This document shows positions 22,816 through 33,260 of a DNA stretch of 64,000 nt, piece after piece. Origin of the DNA: Talpa occidentalis (lineage: Eukaryota; Chordata; Mammalia; Eulipotyphla; Talpidae); the NCBI RefSeq assembly GCF_014898055.3, contig NW_023605305.1, positions 114,486,734 to 114,550,733 of the forward strand, in the 5' to 3' direction. The notes below the pieces were generated by a model. It had not been told where the DNA came from, made no database searches, and worked only from the letters and a program-made list of their open reading frames with translations. The position numbers and the translations under genes were made by a program. The stretch's first letter is position 1. Every line of letters starts with the position of its first letter.

Positions 22816-23949
22816 TGCTACAGCACTCACCTGCCCGTCACTAGCTAATGAGCTGTTTTCAATCAAGCTACCAGGTTTGGCTGGGAAATTAATCTACTCC
22901 CAAAACAAACACCATGGCATTTTCCAAGCCAAAAGCAAATAGCTCTTTGGATAATCCTACCTACTGCCCCCCAGATAATCAAGAAAGGAACTCAGACACC
23001 CTGAACTCTCACCCTGAAGGAATCATCATCCCATTTAAGAAGTCAGCAGCATTTTCTTCTTCCCATTTCGTCAGGTTTTCTTACACAGTCACTAAGCCAC
23101 ATCACTTGTTTGTCCAAATTAATTCTTCTCACTTCTGAGAATACTCAATGACACCGCTCTCTGATTCTGATCTTTCTTTCTAATCTTCATGATTGTTCTC
23201 CTAGAAGATAGCAAAACATTTTAAAATGCTTTGAAAGCATCTTCAAATCCATAATTCAATTTTTTTTAAAGTTTAGTAAATGTTCGGGGTTTGGGCCTTT
23301 CCTGGTTCCTATCACAGTTTTTTCCTTCTTTCTCTTATTAGCTTCTCATTGGAGACCCTAAAATAAATAATCCAGGAGGTGTGATAGGAGCCCTGAGAGG
23401 TGCTGTATTTCTGGCATCACCCCAGAGTCAGTGCCTTGACTGCCAGCACAGTTGAATGACATGCAGACACACTGCTCGTCACCTACTTTGCCGGCAGTGC
23501 CAGGAACAGCTTTGAGTAATCTATATTGTTCAGTGCCAGTGTGTGTGAGTGGGGTACAGACCCCGCCTCTGCAAGGTGTGGGCAGGGCCCCCCCGTCTGT
23601 CTCTTTCACCTGTTTCTTCAGTTGCAGATTAAATTGGCGTGACAATGAACCGTTCTCCCCACACTGACATATAGTGAAAGATAAACTCTGCAGGCCTGTG
23701 CAGGCACCTCAGCATGCTCTGTTGTCTGAACTCTGTGTCAGATCTTGCATCGCTAACAAGCTTCCCTCGTGGATGTTCTGAGTCCCTGACCCCAGCATTT
23801 GCCAGTTGTACCAGCAACAAATACACATTCACTTGTAATTCCCCTAGAACACACATAGTATTCCAGAGGCAAATGCAGCTTATTTTGGGGTAATCAAGAG
23901 ACCGCCCTGCAGGCCGTGAGTTAGTCTTCTGTGGGGGCTGCTGTGGGCC

Positions 23950-24310
23950 AGGAACCTTTTTCAGTTTTCCAACATTAACTACCCAATCCGGACAAACACC
24001 CTAGGGCAGGGGTGTGTTACTAATCTGTATTTTGTATCTAAGGAAACTGAGGCACAGTTTGTCAGCTATCACACAGCGAGTGCATGGAAAAGCCCAGGGT
24101 GGAGCCAGCTGGCTTAGCCGCAACATTCTGCTGCATTGTGAGGTAATGATAGTGGCCATGTCTGTGCCAGCCATTGGGCCAAGTGCTTTGCAAGAGCATC
24201 TCATTGAATCCCCACAGCAACCATCCCCACCGTTGGGTGATAGAATAGAGACGTAAAAGAGTTAATTTGCCAAATAGCGCATAGCTGGCAAGCACTAGGT
24301 TCAGTTGGGC
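23950..24310 (-). repeat. MIR-type fragments, reverse strand
   Basis: Two antisense MIR-like passages: ctaaggaaactgaggcacag, ttgtcagctatcacacagcg (24,041-24,080), and then aagtgctttgcaagagcatc, tcattgaatccccacagcaa, gatagaatagagacgtaaaag and catagctggcaagcactagg (24,180-24,300). They could be two copies. Confidence 0.65.
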
Positions 24311-27300
24311 TGTTTGGTTAGAGAGACTGAGAGGAAGGAAAATCCCAAAGCATGTTGAGAAAGCCAGCGATGAAGACTAGCTACAGAGCCTTCCGGGCAA
24401 GACTGCATGTTCTGGAGAAGGACACGAAAATGTGCTTGCTGGGCCTAGTAGGGAGAGAATTTCCTCTGGTATCTACACTGTAGTGGGTTTGCAGACCTGC
24501 CAAGGGGGTCTGGTCCTCTGAGTAGGAGCCTGTGTCTCTGCTGGCGAGGCTGCTATGCTGGCTTTGCCGACCAGCAGGCGGCCAGCTGCCCACCATGGCT
24601 AGGCAATTCAAAGCAGAAAAGACCCCAGGAGTGCCACCAACCCAGCCCCCAGCCACAGAGGTTTCTTGCAGCCAGGGCTGTCTCTGCCATGCAGGGAGGT
24701 GAGTTACACTCACATATTCTCAGCTGTAACACTTGAAACGGACATTCCGCTACCCTGGCCAGCATGGCCCCAGATGCTTCTGTCTTGGGAGCTGCTCATC
24801 ATCAAAGAAAGGCTCTGCAATCAGCTGAAATTGGCCTTTGCTTTGCCATCACAAGAACCAATGCACTATACAATTCACTCTTGCCCTTTCGTGAGAAAAT
24901 ATACCCCGTTACAATCAGGAAAACAGTAAAATCGTGCGGGACTGTGGGAAATAGAGACAGGTTCAGGGCAAGGGGAGGGAGATGTAGCAGAGACTCTGGA
25001 GACATTCAGATTGGGAAGTTTTGGATTTGGGGAGGCCTGGGGACCTTGGCAAACATTTAAGTGATGAAAGGGGCAATGAGTAAGAAGAGAAACGGTGGAA
25101 CAGGGAGGTCAACTTTCTACCAATGTCATGATAAAGAAACAGAACCGGAAGGAAGGCCCCACGCGGCCAGCTAGGAAACCAGGACATCCATAAACACTGC
25201 CCCAAATTAAGGACCCTTTTCCTTTCCTACCCGCTAAGCCCCTCCCATTTAGACCATGCCCATCTGTTCGCCTGTGATAAAAGAATTTACTCAGTTCTGT
25301 TGCAGACCTGCCTGGAATTGGCCTGTTTCTTTGCCCACAGTCTCTGAAAATGTCCTGTGAGCCCGCGCAAGGAGCAAAACAGAGACAGCATCGCCCCCTA
25401 GTGACGCCAGGCGGCTCTCCTTGGTGGTGTGGCAGCTCTCCTGGGCTGCTGGGGAGAGGAAACGCTCTGTCAGAGGAAATGCTTTCCTTGGAAGCTCTGA
25501 CTGTTGAATGACTCGTGTTTTGTCAGTGTGGTGCAATCCCGGACGTCGTCACCCGGCCCCCTGCCTCCCAATCAACTTCCTGCAACTGTGAGCTGGACAG
25601 CTCGCGAGGCCAGTTGAAGTCAGGTTGCCCTGCAAGAAAACTCTTGGTTTGGTAGATCAGCAAATTGTGTCTGGGGAGGAAAAGAGAGTTCTGATGTCTT
25701 TGTTTCCATTTCAGCCCCCCTACCATGTTGAAGTACACGGACTCATTTGTTTTAAATCCAAAGCGAAGTTTAAAAAAAAACCTTCTCAAACCCAATACCA
25801 TCACATATTTGCCCCTAAGGAATAGTGAATTGCCTATTTTTGGCAAAGGAAAGAAAGGTCTAGAGACTCATATTGCCGAGACTAGGGGGAGCAGAGGAGG
25901 CAGGGAATGGATTTTTGTTGATGGGTAAAGGTCGCAGCCTTGAACTCAAAAACCAGGATAAGAGCCCGCACACCCGGGGCCCAGATGATGACGGCCTGAT
26001 GTCCATCCGCTGAAGTCTCCCTCCTCCTCTCTGTCCCTGTCTCTCTGTCTCACCAGCCTGGGGTCACCCTCCTGCAGCATGTCTCTCTGGAGAGCATTGT
26101 CTAGGAGGGGGCACCATGGCTGGTTTGGGCCCACCTGGAGCACCCCTGCATCCTCCTACACCCGGAGTGGCGCCCCATCCTGGCCAGCACAGAGGCGGGG
26201 AGTGAGAGCAGCAAAGGGAGCCAGACTGTTTCCATAGATACGGGTTTCAGTTGCATTTTATGACGCGTGCCAGGCTGCCAGGAGAGGCATTGTTTGGATG
26301 CCTGGGGACCTCCTCAGAAGCAAAATGAAGAAGCAATTCCAAAAAAAATTGTATTTCCTTCCCAGTGTCAGGCCCAGAGGGCCCAGTGCCCTCGGGAGGG
26401 TCACCCTGGGCGAGAGGCCAAGGGGCATTTCTCCCCCAGCCCTGGGGTGTAATCAGCGAGGCTGACCCAGCAGCATTTGCCCGTGGGTAGAATTTCCCCT
26501 CTTGGAGAACATAGAACTCTACTCCCTGCTTCCTCAGCTCTTCCCTAGCCTTTGCAAGTTCTCAACTTCAGATAAATCGGACCTGCTACCAGGATGCCCC
26601 CCACACAGTTGGAGGAAACGCAGCTAACACACCTGGGCCGGTCCCCAGCACACAGGTCAAGCTCTGTGGCTGGGGTATCAGAAGGGTTAGAAACCTGGCC
26701 TCTGGGGGCCCTGCACCCACCCCTGCCTTACTGGGCCAGAGTCCCTCCAAGTCTGCCCGCGTGTAACCTGCCTCTGACCTATTTGGGGACACTGTCTGTG
26801 GAAGAGGGGCCTGGTGCCTGCGAGAGGACTTGGAAAGCTCCATCGGAAGCGCTGCCAGAGGGAATCCCAGCACCCTCAGTAGCCAGAGCCCTCGGAGCAG
26901 GAACCCCGCAGCCTGGAAGGTGGGGTGGGGCATGGAGGCGCCGGGGACCTTCAGAGGAAGCTTTTTTGGTCCTTTATAACCCCATTTCCGGGCTGAAGTC
27001 TGAGGAACCAGAACCACCTGCGTCCTGCTCTGCTCCCTTGCCCTGCGGCTTCTTCCCCTAGGGGCCCTGCGGGTTGCTCGCCCTGTATCTGCCCCTCCGG
27101 GGGCCCTGTCCGACTTCCTCAGGGACCCTCTCTGGGCCTGCTGGTGTCTCTTCCGGCCTCAGAGAGGGAAAAGGAAAGAAAAGGAAAATGGTATAATTCT
27201 GGCAGGGGTCTTCCCACCAAGGTCACTGGCAGGGCTTCTGCCAAGTGGCTGGGGGGGGGGTGGGGAGCTACAATCTCTCGGCCACCCGTGGGCCCTGGGG

Positions 27301-27789
27301 GTGGTTCCTTGAGAGGAGAGTGGTCCCGGATCTCCTGTGCAGGCTCAGCAGGGCGCCCTGGAAGGCCGCCCCTTACTGCCAGATTCAGACCATCCACTCC
27401 AGAAACACGCTTTCCCGTTCACACTTGAATTCCATCTCCTACTGTCTTGTCCGCCTGGAAAGCCTTTTTTTTTTTCCCTGTTTCTCACTAATTCGATTGA
27501 TCATTCAGCAAAACCCACTGAGATCTTTCATCTGGCCCTTTCACTTCCTAAATCAGACATAAGGCACACTCTCTGCCCTCAGAAATATCGCAGAAAAAAG
27601 CTTCTTCGATGCACCTATGATAATGGCTGTTGAACTCTTATCATTCATAGGCCAGAAAATGAGGTGAGTCCCCCGACTTGGACTTGGGGCTCAGCCCCTC
27701 AACCGGCGGGCTGCATGATGACGCCACCTGGTGGTAGGAGTGCGGCATGACCCCAGAAGGCGCCGAGCGCGCTTCTGAAAATTACTTGT

Positions 27790-28030
27790 AAATTTCTGTA
27801 TTATCTTTTTTAACCCTCAGAATAACTCAACAAGGTCTGTCCTATTGTTACGTCTATGCTACAGGTCGGGAAACCAGGGGACAGAAAGGGAACAAATTTG
27901 TTTTGAATATTCTTTGATCTAAGACAGCTGTAAGATGATTTACATGAAACTGGCATTATCCCTACTTCAGAGATGGAGAAACTGAAGTCCTTGGTGACTG
28001 AGAAACCAACTAGATTAAGCCACAGACAGG
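27790..28030 (-). repeat. MIR-type fragments, reverse strand
   Basis: aaccctcagaataactcaac, ctatgctacaggtcgggaaa, ccaggggacagaaaggg, then attatccctacttcagagat and ggagaaactgaagtccttgg are two antisense MIR cores in succession. Ancient and diverged. Confidence 0.55.
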
Positions 28031-28639
28031 GAGGTTTTCCTGCTGTCAGACCATCTCAGGTTTAGGAAGAGACAGGCTTTGTTAGAATTCAGGGTGACTG
28101 GCCCAGAGTTTATCTATTTTCGATGTCACAAGGAAAAGACAATGGCAAACGAAAAAGAAATAAGCCCCTCTCCTTAAAAGCGTAGAAAATATGCCTGTAA
28201 AGAAAAAAAATATCACTCTCAGTCTCGCTTTCTCCACCCACACATGATATCTGCATGGAAGACGAAGCACCCAGAACCTTAACAAGACAAAGCAAAATAC
28301 TTACAAGAAGCAAAAGGACACAGATGAGGCCAGGTTTGGTTTTCTCATTGGAAAATCCAAATAAGCCCTTCAAAATGGTGATGACTATGAAATCTTTTTG
28401 TGCCATACACATAAAGATGGATGAAAAAATTTATATAACTCCTGTATTATTCAAACTAAAAGGCCATTAGAAAAGGGGAGCTAAAAATGAGGCGACCAGC
28501 CGCACTTCTTGCTCTGACTACTCAGTTCTTCAACAATCCAGTCTCAAAAGCTGAACTGAACAGTATCTATTGTGGCAAATTTTGTTTCTAATTGGTTTCC
28601 TGAATTTCAATGAAATGTAGAGGGCTTTCTAAGACAGGC

Positions 28640-29388
28640 ACAAAGTCAAAAAAATACATTTTTTATATTAATTTTTTAAATTTTTTACATCATTGTTCAT
28701 TTTTAAACATTAATTGCTTCCCCCACCCCCTCAGGTGGAGTCCCCATAGAGTTTCCTTCCCCAATGCACCCGTGCACCATCACCTCAGTGCCCTGTGCGC
28801 CTCTCTTCCTCCCTCTGATCCCTCTCCGGCCTCCTCCCCTGCAGAATGTCTCTGGTTTATAATTGTCCATTTTTGCTTTGTTGTGTTTTGTGTTGTTATT
28901 ATTTTTTTGCACTGATGTCTTATTTGGTTCTCCCATATTCCTGCTATAAGTGAAACCACCCGATATTTTTCTTTTTCCTTCTGGCTTATTTCACTGAGCA
29001 TAATTCCTTCTAGTTCCATCCATGTTGCTGCAAATGGCATAAGTTTATCTTTTTTGATTGCGGAATAATATTCCATTGTGTATACATGCACCACATCTAC
29101 TTGATCCAGTCATCTATTTTGGGGCATTTGGGTTGTTTCCAGGTTTTACCTATTGTAAATAGTGCTGCAATAAACATAGGTGTACAGGTGTTCTTTTGAA
29201 TCAATGTTTTTGTGTCCTTTGGGTAGATCCCTAGTAGTGGAATTGCCAGGTCATATGGTAGCTCCATTTTTAGTAGACTGAGGAACCTCCAGACAGCTTT
29301 CCATAGTGGTTGGACCAGTTTGCACTCCCACCAGCAATGTAGGAGAGTGACTTTTTCACCACATCCTCACCAACATTTGTTGTTGCTA
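28640..29388 (-). mobile_element. L1 3' end, reverse strand
   Basis: Minus-strand L1 3' region: poly(T)-rich start, cttctggcttatttcactga, gcataattccttctagttcc, atccatgttgctgcaaatgg, aataatattccattgtgtat, acctattgtaaatagtgctg, agtagtggaattgccaggtc and aggaacctccagacagcttt. The order matches the 3' end of L1MA-like elements. It is degraded with no functional ORF. Confidence 0.85.
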
Positions 29389-30320
29389 AAAAAACACACA
29401 TTTTAAAGGACAGATTTGATAAATAAAAATATAAATCCTCTGCACTAAAAAGCACACTAAAAGCAAAGTCACAAATGATAGTTTGGGGGGAAAAATGTAC
29501 AACATATGAGACAGAGACTTATAAATCAACAAGAGCAAATAAGCCCCCAAAATCGACAAAGCAGGCAATTCAGAGAAAAAGAAATGCATATGACTAAAAA
29601 GCATATAATAACTCTCTCCATCTCTCTAGTAATCAGAAAAATGCAAATTAAAACAGCAAGATATTTTCAGCCCATCCTATTGTCAAAAAATGTAAAGATA
29701 GACAATGGCCAGTGATAGCGAGTGTATCATGTAGTCAGGCCCCTGGAAAGCTAGGTTGGCAGTACCGTCTGAGAGTATGCCTCAATTTTTCAAGTTTACT
29801 TATCATTTGAACAGTCAATTCTACCTCTAGGAATACAACCTCCAAAAGAGTCCTACATGTTCAAAACTAAGTACATACAGATGTTTATTATTTTCAGAGT
29901 CTGTTATTGCAAAAACAAAATGGAAGCAATTAAATGTCCTTCAGTGGAGAACAGACAACAAATTACAGGCTGTCCTTATTATGGAATATTATTGCAGACA
30001 TAGTAAGACAAGGTTGATTGATCTAGGTGTACTGCAAAGATTGCCAAGATATACTCAGTGAAAAAAAGCAAGTCATTCAATAATATACAATGCATTGATC
30101 TCATTAATATTTATATTTACATACATATATGCATAGAAAAGATTTCTGGAAGAACACACCAGCTATTAAACATGGTTACAGTGATGATGAGATAGAAAGA
30201 AGGGAGTAAGGAGAGAGTCTTATTATTTAACCTATATGTTCCTATGTTGTTTGATTTTTTTAATGTGCAAGTATTTGTGCAAAACATTTGTAATTTTAAA
30301 AATATATATGGATACGGGCA
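29389..30320 (+). mobile_element. Old L1/HAL1-type 3' region, forward strand
   Basis: Plus-strand L1-like landmarks: gtaatcagaaaaatgcaaat, taaaacagcaagatattttc, ctacctctaggaatacaacc, gaagcaattaaatgtccttc, agtggagaacagacaac and ttatggaatattattgcaga. It is diverged and could be HAL1. It abuts the reverse-strand L1 on its left. Confidence 0.7.
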
Positions 30321-30413
30321 GAGTGAATTAGCCTACTTAGAAAATATTTGTGACATGAACAAATTATTTAATCTCACTGAGTCTTGATAAAATGGATAAA
30401 AAGGTGCCTATTC

Positions 30414-30680
30414 GGCCTCCCTGGTGGTGCAGAGGTTAAAGACTCAGCACTCTCAAGCTATTGCCAGCCACTGTGGCCAGAGTTCGATCCCGGCCAGGAA
30501 GTTGACCCACATGGTGCAGAAGACCTCTCCTGTCTCCCCATTGCTCCCCTCAGCAATGTATCTCAGTAGATCCACCTGTTTTGCTCCCCACTCTGTCTCT
30601 GGTAAATGCTCTCAACCCCCTGCACCTCTGGCCTACACCCCCGTTCTTGTATGCATAAATAAAAATAAACCTTAAAAAAA
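30414..30680 (+). mobile_element. tRNA-derived SINE, older subfamily
   Basis: ggcctccctggtggtgcaga head, box B gagttcgatcccg, cccctcagcaatgtatctca body and gtatgcataaataaaaataa tail. Both flanks carry gtgcctat (about 30,404-30,411 and 30,684-30,691), the target-site duplication. Confidence 0.9.
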
Positions 30681-30981
30681 TAGTGCCTATCCCTCTATTG
30701 TGATATATGCAGCATGTTTATATAAAACTTTTGCTACTCTTCTGATTTATGATATTGCATATTTAGAATGAGCTAATATGATAGTAAGGACTGCAGGGAA
30801 TGCCACAACTACTGTTTGTTTGTTGTTTGTTTTCTGAATGGACCCAAAAGAATATTTATAGAGCTTTGTCATGGTGGCACAGAATCACCGATTGCAGTGG
30901 CATGAGGGAGAGGGCTGAAATACAGAAGTTCTGAACATCCAAGGACAAATAAACAATCCCAGTAGCTAAGGGTGCCCTGAG

Positions 30982-31048
30982 CAGTGGCTCTAAATTTTAA
31001 CATGCATCATAATCACCTGGAGGGCTTTTTACCAGGGTCATGGAACCC
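30982..31048 (+). mobile_element. MER5A-like hAT element, 5' half
   Basis: cagtggctctaaattttaac, atgcatcataatcacctgga and gggctttttacc match the start of MER5A-type hAT-Charlie MITEs. The element is interrupted by the L1 at 31,063-31,973 and resumes to its right. Confidence 0.8.
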
Positions 31049-31062
31049 AAATTGATGTTTTC

Positions 31063-31973
31063 CAGAGATAATATACAAATGGCCAGCAGGTACATGAAAA
31101 GGTGCTCAATCATCAGGGAAATGCAAATCAAAATCAAGTGAGATATCACCTCATATCTGTCAGAATGTCCATCTTCAAAAAGACAAGATTTGCAGATGTT
31201 GGCAAGGATGTGGAGGAAGGGGAGCCCTGTGCACTACTGGTGGGTATGTAAATTGGTGAAGCACCTCAAAAATTAAAAATAGCACTACCATAGGATCCAG
31301 AAATTTTACTTCTTGGAATATAGCCAAAGAAAATGAAGAGATAATGATGCTTCCTCCCCATAGTCAAAGCAGCATTATTTATAGCAGCCAAGACATAAAA
31401 AGGCACTTTTGTCCATTGATAGATGAATGAATACAGAAGTTGTAATTAACTTAAAAATACATATATGGTGGAATACTATCCAGCCAAGAAAAAGAATTTC
31501 TGCATTTGCAACAACATGGATGGACCTTGAGACATTATGCTAAGTGAAATAGGTCAGACAGAAAAAACCAAATTCCATATAATCTTGTTTGTATATAGAA
31601 TCAAAAAAAAAAAAACCTCACAGAAAAACAGGTCAGATTTGTGATTGCCAGAGTGGGAAGGTGAGGTGGAGGATTGGATGAAGGTGATTAAAGGGTACAA
31701 ACTTCCAGTTATAAGATAAAGTATTAGAGCGAAAATGTACAACATGACTATAGTTAACATATACTGTAAAGTATATTTTTAAATTAAAGAATAGATACTA
31801 AGAGTTCTAAAAAACTCTTTCATGTTGTGTGTCTATTAAGAGATGAATGATGTTAATAAAACTTTTTATGATCATTTCACAACATATGTAACTCAAATAA
31901 TTAGGCTGTACACTTTAGATAGTGCTATATGTCAATTTTATCTCAATAAAACTGGAAAAAAAAAAAAACCCAA
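31063..31973 (+). mobile_element. L1 (L1MA/MB-type) 3' end inserted in a hAT element
   Basis: Sense L1 3' landmarks run in order: aatggccagcaggtacatga, aaaggtgctcaatcatcag, gcaaatcaaaatcaagtgag, gttggcaaggatgtggagga, tatttatagcagccaagaca, acatggatggaccttgagac, ttatgctaagtgaaatagg and caattttatctcaataaaac, ending in a 13-A run. It is 5'-truncated, with ORF2 broken. Confidence 0.85.
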
Positions 31974-32029
31974 CTTCCATTTTAAAGAGGCAGTTTGCTG
32001 GTCTCCATAACCAGAATTTCTCATTTGCA

Positions 32030-32118
32030 GGTCTTCACTTGAAAATCTGCATTCCTATAAAGTTCCCAGCTAATGCTACTAGCCTGGGAGGTGGGGTGGC
32101 ACAATTTGAGACCCACTG
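32030..32118 (+). mobile_element. MER5A-like hAT element, 3' half
   Basis: aatctgcattcctataaagt, tcccagctaatgctactagc, ctgggaggtggggtggcaca and atttgagacccactg follow the right half of MER5A. The final aatttgagacccactg is the inverted counterpart of cagtggctctaaattt at 30,982. The two halves are separated by an L1. Confidence 0.8.
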
Positions 32119-32815
32119 ACCGTACATCAGTAGCAGCTCCCAACCCAGTGAATTGGGGCCTGCAACGGCCTCTTTCCCTAGCCCTCTTCTGGAATGTTCT
32201 CTCTGCACCTCCCAGGACACTCCCTCATCTTGCACCTTGCCAATGCTCAGCTTCTGCTGTCTGTCCTCTCTCCAAAGTGACCGGCAACAGAGGAGACCCC
32301 AAGACCTTTAGCAGGAGCCCGGGTGTGGGGAGGGGCCAGGCAAGGCCGGGCCTGGTCCTGCCTGCTGGGTGCTCAGCACAAGGACAGGGCGCCCCTCTGC
32401 CTAAGCAGGTCGGGAGAGAGAAATGTCAGCTGAGAAGCCCTGGCTGAGGGTGGTGCTCTGGCAATGAACTGGCAGGCTCTGCTCTCACGGGTGAGCTGCT
32501 CTGTTGAATAGAGAGCCTGACCCTGTCCCGACAGCCGTGTGTATGGCCGACCCGTGCCAGAGTGTGAGTGTCCCCACCCCCCAAGCCCTTCCCATGCCCC
32601 TCAGAGCCGCGAGCCCTTGAACCTCAGCCTAATGGCTGCGCTGCAGAGGCAGCTCTGGCTCGTAACCAAATTGGCCAGGGAGGAGGCCAGAGACAGCCTG
32701 GCTCATCCCTTGGCCCTCTCCAGGTGGCTCAAACTAAAAGCAGCAAGTATTGATCCTTATGCGGGTGGAGCAAGGAAACCTTGATCTCTTTCCAATAGTC
32801 CTCAACCCTTCGCGA
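32119..32815. other. GC-rich intergenic DNA, no gene recognised
   Basis: Open frames of up to 124 codons (32,073-32,447 and others) run in several frames, partly through the hAT repeat, and have no recognisable domain. No splice-flanked exon was recognised. Confidence 0.45.
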
Positions 32816-33260
32816 TCACAGCGACGGTCCCGGTTTCTCACAAGAGAAAACTGAGGCGAAAACAAGGAAAGTCGCTTGTGCAAGGTCAGGTGAGGCTGGA
32901 GGGATGTCGACTCCGCAGCCTGGTGGGAACCACTTCCTGCTCAAGATGGCGGCCAGCAAGATGGCGGCCCAGCCCCGAAGCCAGATGCGGGGCGGGACCC
33001 CAAGGCGAGGCCCACAGACGGCCAAGGGCGCTAGGGAATGTCCAGGGCAGGAGGGGAGGGCAGAGGGCGTGTTGGGCGCTGGTTACAGCACTCTCGTTTC
33101 TTCGTGTCGGGTTTAAAGACCTGCGGGTGAACAAACCATAGGTAAATAAATAATCAAGAAACATAAATTCCATCTCTCCTCAGCTTTCGTCCCGGCCGCT
33201 CTCTTTCGGCCCCTCTGGCCTCCTTATCGGGAGGGGCCTTGGCCGCGCTCACCTTCACCT
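32816..33260. promoter_or_regulatory. CpG-containing GC-rich patch with tandem YY1-type motifs
   Basis: Locally raised CpG frequency about 4.5 kb upstream of the GPR89 start. Two copies of caagatggcggc, the YY1 consensus, sit 15 bp apart at 32,942-32,953 and 32,957-32,968. Further CpG-rich sequence lies at 33,180-33,250. The left edge (about 32,830-32,920) may contain a MIR fossil (gaaaactgaggcgaaaacaa). It is a candidate distal promoter or enhancer; no transcript is shown by the sequence. Confidence 0.4.

Larger units (their letters stand above)
22066..28630. other. Intergenic DNA with scattered ancient repeats, no gene
   Basis: I find no exon, RNA gene or young mobile element in this 6.5-kb stretch apart from the MIR and L2 relics listed separately. 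Antisense-overlapping open frames in the GC-richer part (26,586-27,061) reach 155 codons, but their Pro/Gly/Leu-rich products show no domain. A G-run interrupts one of them at 27,251-27,260. Confidence 0.45.

Noticed and set aside
26586..27061. Overlapping 155- and 143-codon open frames on both strands
   Set aside because: Mutually antisense and compositionally biased; no splice or domain support.
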